A stretch of DNA of 64,000 nucleotides from a virus. A program made the translations under genes and the position numbers. Below, in pieces: positions 15,459 through 22,908 of this stretch. The notes below the pieces were generated by a model. The model ran no database searches. It was not told the origin of the DNA and worked only from the letters and a program-made list of their open reading frames with translations. The DNA is taken from the IMG/VR virus record IMGVR_UViG_3300012209_000008, positions 1 to 64,000 of that record; one strand, 5' to 3'. Within the stretch, counting starts at the first letter, position 1, and each line of letters opens with the position of its first letter.

Positions 15459-15470
15459 GCGTACCGCGTA
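15459..15470 (+). promoter_or_regulatory. Leader motif copy 2 (variant GCGTACCGCGTA)
   Basis: Two changes from the consensus; begins directly after the stop of the preceding gene and lies 15 bases before the next ATG. Confidence 0.6.
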
Positions 15471-15485
15471 CCCAGAGGAGGATCC

Positions 15486-15998
15486 ATGACCACGACGTTT
15501 CCGGCCACTGCGAAGCAGCTGGCCTTCATTCAGCGACTGGTGGCGGAAGGCCGCGGCGCGGCGCCCACGGGGGACCTCTCCCGGACGGCGGCGAGTCAGG
15601 TGATCGAGCAGCTGTTGGCCGCGCCGCGTCCGACGGTGACCGTCCCCACGATGACGGCGGTGACGGAGCCCGGGATGTACCGGGCTGCGGACGGCACCAT
15701 TCACAAGGTCCAGCGCTCCAAGCAGGATCCTACCCGACTGTACGCCAAGCGCCTCGTCCAGATCACCGGGCAGCGCCTCCGCGACGCCGACGCCGAAGTG
15801 GTCCAGTGGGAGTTCCAATATGCGCCCGGGGCCATCCGGACGCTTCAGGCCAGCCAGCTCCTCTCTCTGGAGGAGGCCAAGGCCTTCGGGATCCGGTACG
15901 GTATCTGCTGTGTGTGTGGGGCCTTCCTGAAGGACGCCACGAGCGTCAGCGAGGGTATCGGTCCGGTCTGTGCCAAGCGCCAACAGTGGAGGGACTAA
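15486..15998 (+). CDS. DUF6011-type zinc-binding protein
   Basis: 170 residues from ATG 15486 with GAGGAGG upstream. The C-terminus CCVCGAF...DATSVSEGIGPVCAKR is the DUF6011 signature, a small zinc site found at the end of many phage proteins. The N-terminal TAKQLAFIQRLVAE segment is the helix that usually accompanies it. The middle is a beta-rich domain (GMYRAADGTIHKVQ). Probably a nucleic-acid-associated protein; activity unknown. Confidence 0.82.
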   Translation: MTTTFPATAKQLAFIQRLVAEGRGAAPTGDLSRTAASQVIEQLLAAPRPTVTVPTMTAVTEPGMYRAADGTIHKVQRSKQDPTRLYAKRLVQITGQRLRDADAEVVQWEFQYAPGAIRTLQASQLLSLEEAKAFGIRYGICCVCGAFLKDATSVSEGIGPVCAKRQQWRD

Positions 15999-16055
15999 GA
16001 AAAAGAAGAGGCTGGCTCATCCCCGAGGGAGAAGCGGAGGCATAAGCGGGTAGCG

Positions 16056-16065
16056 CCCCGCGGGG
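16056..16065. repeat. GC palindrome CCCCGCGGGG
   Basis: Ten-base perfect palindrome between two genes of the rightward operon, 28 bases before leader motif copy 3. It could mark termination before the next promoter, but there is no U-run. Confidence 0.4.
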
Positions 16066-16092
16066 TCCTCCGGAGTCAGCAAGTCCTGTTGA

Positions 16093-16104
16093 GCGTATCG
16101 TGTA
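16093..16104 (+). promoter_or_regulatory. Leader motif copy 3 (GCGTATCGTGTA)
   Basis: Exact copy 20 bases before the GTG start at 16125. Confidence 0.7.
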
Positions 16105-16124
16105 CTCCTACAAGAGAGGATCCG

Positions 16125-16487
16125 GTGAAGATTCCGTTTCACTACTCGCTGCGGCGTGCCTTGGCCGTGCTAGAGTTGATTGACCTCCCCAAGGTCCTGA
16201 AGGATGAGGTCTGGGCGGAGGCGTTTGACAATGGCCGCGAGCAAGGGCTCGCCATTCACGTTCAGGGACGCGGGACCGCCATCCCCACGATCCTCTTCCT
16301 GGCGCAGAACCGGAACAGTGATGCCACGGTCGTCTATCTGGACCGGGACATTCTCGGGACCCGCAACATGCCCAGCGATGAGGCTTGGCGCGTGGCCACC
16401 TACTTCCCCGACGGGGAGGAGCGGAAGGCTGCGGCCTACATTCTCGCTACCATCCACTCACTGATTTCTACAGGAGGTTCCAAATGA
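16125..16487 (+). CDS. Hypothetical protein
   Basis: 120 residues from GTG 16125 (AGAGAGGATCC upstream). Alpha/beta layout with LRRALAVLELIDLPKVL, a strand pair GLAIHVQ...TAIPTILFLAQNRNS and a C-terminal helix. No known domain. Overlaps the next start by four bases. Confidence 0.72.
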   Translation: MKIPFHYSLRRALAVLELIDLPKVLKDEVWAEAFDNGREQGLAIHVQGRGTAIPTILFLAQNRNSDATVVYLDRDILGTRNMPSDEAWRVATYFPDGEERKAAAYILATIHSLISTGGSK

Positions 16488-17107
16488 AACCGACCCCATC
16501 CCTTTTCCTCGCCGCCTGCGTGGCGGTGATGACGGCCTGTGGCTCCGCCACGGGTCCGGCGGTGCCACACGATCCATTCGGCGCCGTGATCCTAGACTGG
16601 TCCGCGCTCACGTCGTACATGGACAGCAGCGTCACATACCCCGATAGCTTTGGCGTGTCGGTTGATGCGCGCGTCTACGGCCCAGATTCCGTTACGCTGA
16701 TTGGGGACCAGGTTACCCGTATCCGCTTTGTCAATGGTATCGTGGGGGACTTGGACAAGTGTGGGGAGGTGTTGGAGACCGACGGATACGTCGCCCATGA
16801 GCTCGTCAGAATCGATATGGTCATCAGCACGCATCTGATGGCTGACCCGGCGTCCTCTGGGCCAGGGTTTGCGGCGCCGACGGACACGGTGGCCCGCTAC
16901 GTCAGTGGACTCTGGGACCCGTTGAACTCACCGAACCCGGCCTGGGGCACGGACCGCGATCACTTTCTGGTCTGGCGTCTCAACATCACCGACTTCACAC
17001 CGCTGGCGCCCAGCACGATCGCTCCCGCCACGGCAGAGGCACAGGCACCGTACATTAACTCGCAGCCATGGTACAACACCTGCAATGGGACGGCGGTGAT
17101 CCCGTGA
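16484..17107 (+). CDS. Secreted lipoprotein
   Basis: 207 residues from ATG 16484, overlapping the previous stop. Type II signal peptide (LFLAACVAVMTAC, lipobox MTAC, mature Cys at about residue 19) followed by GSATGP, a start common in lipoproteins of Gemmatimonadota-like bacteria. The mature domain is beta-rich with two further cysteines (DKCGEV and NTCNG) that may form a disulfide. Probably displayed on the host envelope. Function unknown; a moron or exclusion protein is possible. Confidence 0.78.
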   Translation: MKPTPSLFLAACVAVMTACGSATGPAVPHDPFGAVILDWSALTSYMDSSVTYPDSFGVSVDARVYGPDSVTLIGDQVTRIRFVNGIVGDLDKCGEVLETDGYVAHELVRIDMVISTHLMADPASSGPGFAAPTDTVARYVSGLWDPLNSPNPAWGTDRDHFLVWRLNITDFTPLAPSTIAPATAEAQAPYINSQPWYNTCNGTAVIP

Positions 17108-17337
17108 CCGTCCCCTACTGGAACAACCGCCGCTTGGCGGAGGTAATCGGCCTGAACGTGAAGGCAGATGTTCTGAGTGATACGCTGGTGCTCCAGGCCA
17201 TTGAGCACGGCCTCCGGGAAGCTCATGCCGCGGGCTTCACGGCGTTTCCCCACATTGCGGCGAGCATCGGCGTGGCCCTGGACAAGGCCGGGTACCGGGT
17301 CGTCAAGGTCCACAAGGAGGAGGAGCCGCAGACATGA
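17104..17337 (+). CDS. Hypothetical protein
   Basis: 77 residues from GTG 17104, overlapping the lipoprotein stop (GTGA). Mixed helix and strand, ends in an acidic/basic tail (VHKEEEPQT). Unknown. Confidence 0.7.
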   Translation: MTVPYWNNRRLAEVIGLNVKADVLSDTLVLQAIEHGLREAHAAGFTAFPHIAASIGVALDKAGYRVVKVHKEEEPQT

Positions 17338-17621
17338 AGACAATACTGCTGCTGCGCAACAAGGCCATGGCACGGAAGCTCGCCAGCGGCGAGGCGCTCG
17401 ACCTGGCCTCCTACTGGACTGGCGTGAAAGGCCCGGACGGCGTGCGGTTGTACCGCCTGCCGTCCTCCCTCCAGATTGAGGGAAAGAACTTGTGTGATGC
17501 CCAGCACGAGGAGTGGATCTGGTCGGTGGGACGCCGGAAGGCGCCGCCCCACGAGGTGTTTGCCTCCACCGACACCCGCTTCTATAGTAACCCGGACTGG
17601 GAGTGCCTTTGGCTCCGGTAG
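17334..17621 (+). CDS. Hypothetical protein
   Basis: 95 residues, ATG overlapping the previous stop. Contains KKLASGEALDLASYW-like helix and a Trp-rich C-terminal half (EEWIWSVGRRKAPPHEVFAS). No recognised family; last gene before a tRNA-like element. Confidence 0.7.
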   Translation: MKTILLLRNKAMARKLASGEALDLASYWTGVKGPDGVRLYRLPSSLQIEGKNLCDAQHEEWIWSVGRRKAPPHEVFASTDTRFYSNPDWECLWLR

Positions 17622-17626
17622 GAAGT

Positions 17627-17715
17627 TCGCGTGATGCGCTCAGTGGGTAGAGCGGCGGTCAATCCTAGGAGAAGGCCGCGCAGCATCATCGTGGGTTCGA
17701 GTCCCACCACGCGAA
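17627..17715 (+). tRNA. tRNA-like gene with enlarged anticodon loop
   Basis: Acceptor TCGCGTG/CACGCGA pairs perfectly (7 bp), discriminator A, no encoded CCA. D-arm GCTC-AGTGGGTA-GAGC and T-arm GTGGG-TTCGAGT-CCCAC are canonical. Between them a 5-bp stem (GCGGT/GCCGC) closes a 15-base loop instead of 7, and the variable region is 11 bases. Four rather than two bases join acceptor and D-arm. No anticodon can be assigned. It could be an inactive tRNA, one with a small insertion, or a tRNA mimic. Confidence 0.6.
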
Positions 17716-17809
17716 TTGGTCAGGGCTGCACCGTCACGTCCCTCCAGAAACGTCCCGTCGGGGGCCAATCCCGGCGTGACTACCTTGGCGGTGTAGTCCT
17801 GGACTCTTG

Positions 17810-17821
17810 GCGTATCGTGTA
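17810..17821 (+). promoter_or_regulatory. Leader motif copy 4 (GCGTATCGTGTA)
   Basis: Exact copy 21 bases before the GTG start at 17843. Confidence 0.7.
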
Positions 17822-17842
17822 CTCTCTTGACTGGAGGAGCCT

Positions 17843-18229
17843 GTGGCCATCTACCCCACCGATCTGGACCACCCGCGAACGCATGTGGTCTGGACCAAGA
17901 CCTTTGCCCTGTTCGGGGGCAAGTTCACGCTCCTCGCTGCTTACAAGACCTATCCGAGTTGGGCGGGCCGTGCGCTGCTCCCCAAAGGCAGCGCGGAGGC
18001 CAAGGCCAAGTTCGGCACCAGTCCGGACCAGCCCCGCACCATCGCCAGCGTTACCATAGCGACCTATACGGCGACGGGCCGCTCCGTCATTACGCCAGAG
18101 GACGTGGTGAACTACACGGGCGCCATCGTGGCCGAGCGCGTGTTCACTGACAAGGATCTGACCGAGGCAGAAGTCCGCGCCGTCAATTGGCTGAACGAGA
18201 ACCGGCCAGACTGGCTGGAGGCTCCGTGA
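17843..18229 (+). CDS. Hypothetical protein
   Basis: 128 residues from GTG 17843 (GGAGGAGCCT upstream). Alternating hydrophobic strands in the first two thirds and a C-terminal helix (TEAEVRAVNWLNENRPDWLE). Unknown family. Confidence 0.72.
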   Translation: MAIYPTDLDHPRTHVVWTKTFALFGGKFTLLAAYKTYPSWAGRALLPKGSAEAKAKFGTSPDQPRTIASVTIATYTATGRSVITPEDVVNYTGAIVAERVFTDKDLTEAEVRAVNWLNENRPDWLEAP

Positions 18230-18444
18230 CCTGTCCCTGCGGCCAGCCGCTCCACTACAGAGAACCGTATGTCCAGGAGCTGGTGGAACGGATTGTGCAG
18301 CGGCTTGGGCCCGATATCGCCATCACTGCCCTGGAGACGGGCCGGACCTGGTTGGTGCCGCGCCACTACATTGCGTTACACGGGCTCAACAGCGCGGATC
18401 TCCCGGTGCTGGCGGACGTGTATGGCTTTCCAGAGGTCCCATGA
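18226..18444 (+). CDS. Hypothetical protein
   Basis: 72 residues from GTG 18226, overlapping the previous stop (GTGA). CPCG at residues 3-6 is half of a possible metal site. The rest is a helix (VQELVERIVQRLG) and a hydrophobic strand region. Unknown. Confidence 0.68.
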   Translation: MTCPCGQPLHYREPYVQELVERIVQRLGPDIAITALETGRTWLVPRHYIALHGLNSADLPVLADVYGFPEVP

Positions 18445-18656
18445 ACAATCCGACCAATACGCTCCTCGTCCTTTCCCACGAAGTGTGTGTCTGCGGCCAT
18501 TGCCGCTGCGATCATGCACTGGGGTTCGAACACTGTCTCCGCTGCCGCAAGACGCCGTGTGCCCGGTATACCTGGCCCGGATCCGGCGCCCAGCTTCCGG
18601 CGTCGCATACGCCACGCCAACGCTTCAAGTTCCCCCGAAAGGCGGTGGGCTCATGA
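18441..18656 (+). CDS. Small Cys-rich zinc-binding protein
   Basis: 71 residues, ATGA overlap with the previous gene. VCVCGHCRCDH followed by CLRCRKTPC gives seven cysteines and a histidine within 25 residues, enough for one or two zinc sites. Basic, Pro-rich tail. Probably nucleic-acid or protein binding. Confidence 0.7.
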   Translation: MNNPTNTLLVLSHEVCVCGHCRCDHALGFEHCLRCRKTPCARYTWPGSGAQLPASHTPRQRFKFPRKAVGS

Positions 18657-18919
18657 TGCAGGATCCCCGAGATGTTGCGGAGTTGCTGGCCCGGCTCGTC
18701 CGGTCCGGTACCGGCGGGGAAGCCATTGCTTCGCCCCCGCGCGTCTCCGCAGGCTTGGTCCCGACGCAAGCCGCCTTCACCGTCGAGACGGTGGAGGGCA
18801 AGCACTTCCGGGTCATCATCCTGGAAGAGCGGCGCCGCCCGGGGCGGTGGCCGTTTCCGCTCCACCGTCCTCCAGTACCTCCCAAGGCTGAGCCATGGGA
18901 GCCGGATCCGCGGGACTAG
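18653..18919 (+). CDS. Hypothetical protein
   Basis: 88 residues. ATG 18653 overlaps the previous stop. Helical N-terminus (RDVAELLARLVRSGTGG), a strand pair (FTVETVEGKHFRVIILEE) and a Pro-rich tail. Unknown. Confidence 0.65.
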   Translation: MMQDPRDVAELLARLVRSGTGGEAIASPPRVSAGLVPTQAAFTVETVEGKHFRVIILEERRRPGRWPFPLHRPPVPPKAEPWEPDPRD

Positions 18920-18923
18920 CCCC

Positions 18924-19295
18924 GTGAAGATCCTGGTATGCGGGGACCGCGACTGGACGGACCGCGGCTTGATCTTTACCATTCTGGATTGTCTGCGGGA
19001 CGGCAGCCATGTCACGCTGATCGAAGGTCATGCGCGGGGTGCTGACCAGGCCGGTCACGACTGGGCAGTAATGCGTGGGATAGACCTCTGCTGCTGTCCA
19101 GCGGACTGGCGGCGATACGGCCGTGCGGCAGGTCCCATCCGCAATCGCCAAATGGCCGATCTGGCGCCGGATCTGGTCGTGGCCTTTCACGATCACATCG
19201 AGACCTCCTTGGGGACCGGGGACATGCTCCGGGAGGCCGCGCGGCGCGGAGTACCCTATGCCCTTGTCTGGCACGAGGGATGGAGAGACCCATGA
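18924..19295 (+). CDS. SLOG-superfamily DUF2493 protein
   Basis: 123 residues from GTG 18924. Rossmann-like nucleotide-binding protein: KILVCGDRDW at the N-terminus, LIEGHARGADQ (the SLOG GGARGxD-type loop), and YGRAAGPIRNRQM. These are signatures of the YpsA-related DUF2493 group (PF10686), thought to bind nucleotide derivatives. Common in phage genomes; the ligand and role are not known. Confidence 0.85.
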   Translation: MKILVCGDRDWTDRGLIFTILDCLRDGSHVTLIEGHARGADQAGHDWAVMRGIDLCCCPADWRRYGRAAGPIRNRQMADLAPDLVVAFHDHIETSLGTGDMLREAARRGVPYALVWHEGWRDP

Positions 19296-19516
19296 CCACC
19301 CGAGCAACCGCCAAGCCCCTCCGCCGCGTTGTCAATGGGATGCGCGCCGGAGAACTCACCGTCGAGATCCGGGACACCGAGGTCACGCTCCGCCCGTTCC
19401 ATTCGCGCCGGGGCGGCGCCGGGGAAGTCACCGTGACCTGGCTGACTATCTACACTGACGCGATCCTGCGTCGGGATCTCAAGCCCCGGCGTCGACGCAG
19501 ACTAGTCATTCCTTAA
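19292..19516 (+). CDS. Hypothetical basic protein
   Basis: 74 residues from ATG 19292 (ATGA overlap). Beta-prone middle (GELTVEIRDTEVTLRPFHS) and a strongly basic C-terminus (LKPRRRRRLVIP). Unknown. Confidence 0.65.
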   Translation: MTTRATAKPLRRVVNGMRAGELTVEIRDTEVTLRPFHSRRGGAGEVTVTWLTIYTDAILRRDLKPRRRRRLVIP

Positions 19517-19528
19517 GCGTATCGTGTA
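19517..19528 (+). promoter_or_regulatory. Leader motif copy 5 (GCGTATCGTGTA)
   Basis: Exact copy right after the preceding stop and 17 bases before ATG 19546. Confidence 0.7.
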
Positions 19529-19545
19529 CCCAAAGGAGGAATCAC

Positions 19546-19815
19546 ATGACGAGCATTTCCTACCAGTACCATGGGGCCAACGCTGATTGTCCAGATGTGC
19601 AAAATGGCCGATGGCCCCGTTGCCTGGGTCATCCCTCTGTCCTTCCAAAGGCAGAGGAGACCACCGCCGAGGACATCCGGAACGCGCTTCAGTTGCTGGG
19701 GCAGATTCCGGATCACCCCTTGACCCGGGAAGAGTTGGTGGATGCGGTCCGGGCCGTGCTCCCCCGGACTAAGGCCCTCCTTCACCGCGCGCTAACACGG
19801 GAGGAGGGACGATGA
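19546..19815 (+). CDS. Hypothetical protein
   Basis: 89 residues, strong ribosome site (AAAGGAGGAATCAC). Short N-terminal region with two cysteines, then a helical domain (EDIRNALQLLGQIPDH, REELVDAVRAVLPRT). Unknown. Confidence 0.72.
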   Translation: MTSISYQYHGANADCPDVQNGRWPRCLGHPSVLPKAEETTAEDIRNALQLLGQIPDHPLTREELVDAVRAVLPRTKALLHRALTREEGR

Positions 19816-20039
19816 GAACCCGCGATATCATCGGCAAGCGCATCGTCGCCGTGCGCCTGAACCGCTTCAACACCGGCCGTAGCACGGGCAACGGCGGTAA
19901 AGCATGGAGCTTTGACCCCACGTTCGTTCTGGATGATGGCACCGCGGTCTCGTTCGTGGTGGACGAAACGGAAGTTGGCGAGTATGGCATTCACATTGTG
20001 GTCTCGAGGCCCGCACGTACCGCGAGGAGGATCCAGTGA
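19812..20039 (+). CDS. Hypothetical beta-rich protein
   Basis: 75 residues, ATG after GGAGGGACG, overlapping the previous stop. Contains IIGKRIVAVRLNRFN, an acidic strand pair (TAVSFVVDETEVGEYG) and a basic C-terminus. Unknown. Confidence 0.7.
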   Translation: MRTRDIIGKRIVAVRLNRFNTGRSTGNGGKAWSFDPTFVLDDGTAVSFVVDETEVGEYGIHIVVSRPARTARRIQ

Positions 20040-20629
20040 AGCTCCGCAATGAGACCCGCTACCACACCCGTGTCCTCCGGAGCCTGATCACGGCGGTGTA
20101 CCGGGTAGTGGCCAAGGCGGAAGGGACCGCACGCTGGTGGCCCCGGCTGATGGTGTATGTTCAGTACCGCCGGGCGGAGACGTTCCGCGAGGGCAAGGCC
20201 CACCTCCACGGCGGTCCGATGTGGCTGATGCTGCCCAAGCCCGGTCGCCAAAGCCGCTACATGCGGGTCAACGGCCAGCCGTACGAAGAGGGGGCGGAGC
20301 GGATCCCCAACCTTGTGGATACCATCGCCCATGAACTGCTCCACTGCTACGGCTATACCCATGGGCAGTTCCAGACCACCTCCTATGACTTCACGCGGCT
20401 CCTGGCCCGCTTCGGCGGTACCGAGGCCCGGTTGCCGGAGCGTCCACCCGCCGCACCGCGGCCGCGCCGAAACCTGATCCAGGAGCGCTACACCCGACTC
20501 TTGGCGCGCCAGGCTGCCTGGAAGCAGAAGCAGCACCGGGCCGATCAGGCCCTCGTCAAGATCCGTCAACAGCTGCGGTACTATGAGCGCAAGCTCGCCG
20601 CCAAATCATCCGCCTCTCAACCGGAGTAG
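20036..20629 (+). CDS. SprT-like zinc metalloprotease
   Basis: 197 residues from GTG 20036 (overlapping the previous stop). DTIAHELLHCYGYTH holds the HExxH metal site (H99, E100, H103), with H109 a candidate third ligand, as in SprT/Wss1-type proteases. The C-terminal 60 residues are a basic coiled-coil-like helix (RRNLIQERYTRLLARQAAWK...), suggesting DNA or protein tethering. Might process DNA-bound or virion proteins. Catalytic role inferred from the motif. Confidence 0.75.
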   Translation: MKLRNETRYHTRVLRSLITAVYRVVAKAEGTARWWPRLMVYVQYRRAETFREGKAHLHGGPMWLMLPKPGRQSRYMRVNGQPYEEGAERIPNLVDTIAHELLHCYGYTHGQFQTTSYDFTRLLARFGGTEARLPERPPAAPRPRRNLIQERYTRLLARQAAWKQKQHRADQALVKIRQQLRYYERKLAAKSSASQPE

Positions 20630-20634
20630 ACCCC

Positions 20635-21873
20635 ATGACCACCACTGCCCTTGTCCCGACTGAGGACACGGCCCTACGCGAGGTCCAGCGCGAACTCACC
20701 ACCTTCCGCGACGCCGCGGTCGACGCCGTGACGGATACGCGGCGCCTCCAGCTGGCCGTAGCCACCGTGGACAACCCGCCCTCTGCCCTAGACCGGGTTG
20801 TGCTGACGGCGGAGACGGGGAGCGGCCCCATGCCGCTCCGGCTCCTCGCAGGCGCGCACGATCAGCTGGCCGAGCGCGTCGGGATCCCGAAGGACTACTA
20901 CCAGCGCATGCTCACCGAGGCGCCGGGGCTCCTCGCCACCAACGTCAATCACTGGTTCCGGTCCCAACCGACCAAGCGGCTGCTCCGGATGCTCAAGCCG
21001 CTGACCCCGGAGGATCAGGCCACCCACGCCGGGCTCCACACCAACTACGCGGTCCGGGCCATCCTGTCCGACCGCTACCGGCCCATCGATCACGGATCCC
21101 TCCTCAACACGGTGCTCCCCGTGGTAGCGGAGCGGCAGCTGACCGTGACGCAGTGGAAACTCACCGAGCGGCACCTCTTCCTCCGCTTCAAGGCCCCGTC
21201 TCAAGCCTTGGGCCAGATTGTCGCCGCGGAGGTATTCCGGGACGCGCCGTTGTACAAAGGCTTCAACCTCCAGGATGTAATGGCGGAGGTGATCGGCTTC
21301 GGCGTGGCGCTCCGCAATTCGGAGACGGGGCACGGGGCCTTCGTTCTGGATCCGACGTTTGAGGTGGAGCGCTGCCTCAACCGGATGGTCATGGACCTCT
21401 ACAGCCGGGTCCGCGTCATCCACATGGGCGGCCAAAAGGACGAGGATGACTCCTTCTACCAGGCCGACACCAAGGCCCTGGACAACGCCGCCATCTTCCT
21501 GAAGGTCCGTGACCGGATGCGGGCGTTGTTCTCCGGGGATACCAAGCAGAAGGCGGCCGCGGTGGTTGCGAAGCAGATGGGCGTGCCACTGATGCTGCCG
21601 GAGACCGTGGGCCAGTTTGAGTTTGTGGAGAACCTGGCCCAGACCTTCGATCTCACGGAGGCGGAGCAGAAGGTGCTGAAGGAAGAGGTGGTGGCTGAGA
21701 TGACCACCACGGGACGGCCGCTGACCCCGTTCACCGTCTCCCAGGGGCTGACGGCCACCGCCAAGCATGCCGACAACATCGAGCGGCAGGAGGAGTTGGA
21801 GCGGCTCGGCTGGCGGGTGCTGGAGGATCCGATTGAGAAGTTGCTGAAGGCTGGAAAGGCCAGCCGCAACTAA
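20635..21873 (+). CDS. DUF932-family protein
   Basis: 412 residues. Recognisable as the phage/plasmid DUF932 (TIGR03299-type) family by length, GIPKDYYQRMLTEAPGLLATNVNHWF, RAILSDRYRPIDHGSLLNTVLP, RNSETGHGAFVLDP and a long helical C-terminus. Members are abundant in phages and plasmids, often expressed early; activity is unknown, possibly DNA metabolism. Last large gene of the rightward operon before a structured gap. Confidence 0.85.
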   Translation: MTTTALVPTEDTALREVQRELTTFRDAAVDAVTDTRRLQLAVATVDNPPSALDRVVLTAETGSGPMPLRLLAGAHDQLAERVGIPKDYYQRMLTEAPGLLATNVNHWFRSQPTKRLLRMLKPLTPEDQATHAGLHTNYAVRAILSDRYRPIDHGSLLNTVLPVVAERQLTVTQWKLTERHLFLRFKAPSQALGQIVAAEVFRDAPLYKGFNLQDVMAEVIGFGVALRNSETGHGAFVLDPTFEVERCLNRMVMDLYSRVRVIHMGGQKDEDDSFYQADTKALDNAAIFLKVRDRMRALFSGDTKQKAAAVVAKQMGVPLMLPETVGQFEFVENLAQTFDLTEAEQKVLKEEVVAEMTTTGRPLTPFTVSQGLTATAKHADNIERQEELERLGWRVLEDPIEKLLKAGKASRN

Positions 21874-22131
21874 GCGAGGTTGGTTAGCGTGCCGCGGCGG
21901 TTGGGTGACCAACCGTACAAGGCCGGTGATACGCGAGGCCCCGTGGCATCACGGAGCCGCCTGCTGCATGCTCGCGTCGGTGGCAGGACGCTAACTCTCC
22001 TGGTGGGTGGAAGGATCCCTGTGGGCACAGCGTCCCACAACGCACCCACCAGCGTAGCTCGGATTGGCCTAGACCGATGAGGAGAACGGTGCGAAGGGAC
22101 ACCTACGTGAAACGGGCAAGCACCCCGCCAA

Positions 22132-22143
22132 GCGTATCGGGTC
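22132..22143 (+). promoter_or_regulatory. Leader motif copy 6 (degenerate, GCGTATCGGGTC)
   Basis: Ten of twelve bases match the consensus. Unlike the other copies it is not next to a ribosome site but precedes the tRNA-like gene by about 80 bases. Confidence 0.4.
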
Positions 22144-22225
22144 GTCAGCACCAATGGAAAGGGTGGGTGTCGCTGACGGCGGGCCCGCTGCCAGCGCACA
22201 GTAGTCGGTCTAGGCTGTTGGTTTT

Positions 22226-22296
22226 GCGCGCGAAGCTCACCAGACGAGCACCGGTGTGCCAAGCCGGAGGTCGCGGGGTCGCACCCGCCGCGCGCT
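22226..22296 (+). tRNA. tRNA-Gly(GCC)-like gene
   Basis: Full cloverleaf: acceptor GCGCGCG/CGCGCGC (7 bp), D-stem GCTC/GAGC, A26, anticodon stem CCGGT/GCCGG with loop GTGCCAA (U33 present, anticodon GCC), variable AGGTC, T-stem GCGGG/CCCGC, discriminator T as in bacterial tRNA-Gly. Deviations: AA instead of U8, D loop without GG, a six-base T loop (GTCGCA), and no encoded CCA. Either a strongly diverged functional tRNA or a decaying one. Confidence 0.6.
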
Positions 22297-22426
22297 CTTG
22301 TTGATGTGCCGCAAGGCCGGTGCACATGGCCGTAGACGGGGCCTCATTGCCCCGGAGACGTAACAAACGAGCCATCGCCTTCGCTTAGGCTACGTCGAGC
22401 GGAGGACATCAACGTCGTTTCCTCTA

Positions 22427-22660
22427 ATGAGGATGCCCCTCGTGCCGAAGAACCACCTACCAGTGGCGGAGTTGGAGCGCCTGGCCAAGTGGTACGCGGG
22501 GATTGCCGCCGACTGGCGGGCCCGCGCGGCGCGGCTGGGCGCGGGCCCGCGTCGTCAGTCCCTGGAGCAACTCGCCGCCTATACCAAGGCCCAACAAGCC
22601 GCCGACACGGCGCGCCGCTACGCGCTCCGCGCCGAAGCCCGCAAAGGAGAACGTCCATGA
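22427..22660 (+). CDS. Hypothetical helical protein
   Basis: 77 residues. Start ambiguous among ATG 22427, ATG 22433 and GTG 22442. Almost entirely helical and Ala/Arg-rich (ELERLAKWYAGIAADWRARAARL). Overlaps the next gene. Unknown. Confidence 0.65.
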   Translation: MRMPLVPKNHLPVAELERLAKWYAGIAADWRARAARLGAGPRRQSLEQLAAYTKAQQAADTARRYALRAEARKGERP

Positions 22661-22908
22661 AGACAAAGAATGGTCAACGGATCTACAGCCCCAAGTTTCG
22701 GGCGAAGGCCGCACCAAACCCTGGACCGGGCTCTTCACGCGCGAAGGGGATTCTGTATTGGATCGAGGCCTTTATGTTTCGGGGAACCGGAATAGGGCCA
22801 TCGATCCGCGTGTTTCCGACCGTGTATGATGCGGAGGCCGCGCGCGACGTGCGCGTCCCTTGGAAGGATGACGTGCTGAACGCAGGCTCCAATGCCTCTG
22901 GCCCCTAA
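22657..22908 (+). CDS. Hypothetical protein
   Basis: 83 residues from ATG 22657 (AAAGGAGAACGTCC upstream, ATGA overlap). Basic N-terminus (KTKNGQRIYSPKFRAKA), then IEAFMFRGTGIGPSIRVF. Unknown. Confidence 0.68.
   Translation: MKTKNGQRIYSPKFRAKAAPNPGPGSSRAKGILYWIEAFMFRGTGIGPSIRVFPTVYDAEAARDVRVPWKDDVLNAGSNASGP

Larger units (their letters stand above)
21874..22426. other. 550-base gap with hairpins and a tRNA-like gene
   Basis: No convincing protein gene. Contains hairpins at 21898-21915 (CGGTTGG/CCAACCG) and 22000-22052 (10-bp outer stem CTGGTGGGTG/CACCCACCAG with an inner 5-bp stem), a degenerate leader motif at 22132, and a tRNA-Gly-like gene at 22226-22296. Confidence 0.6.
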
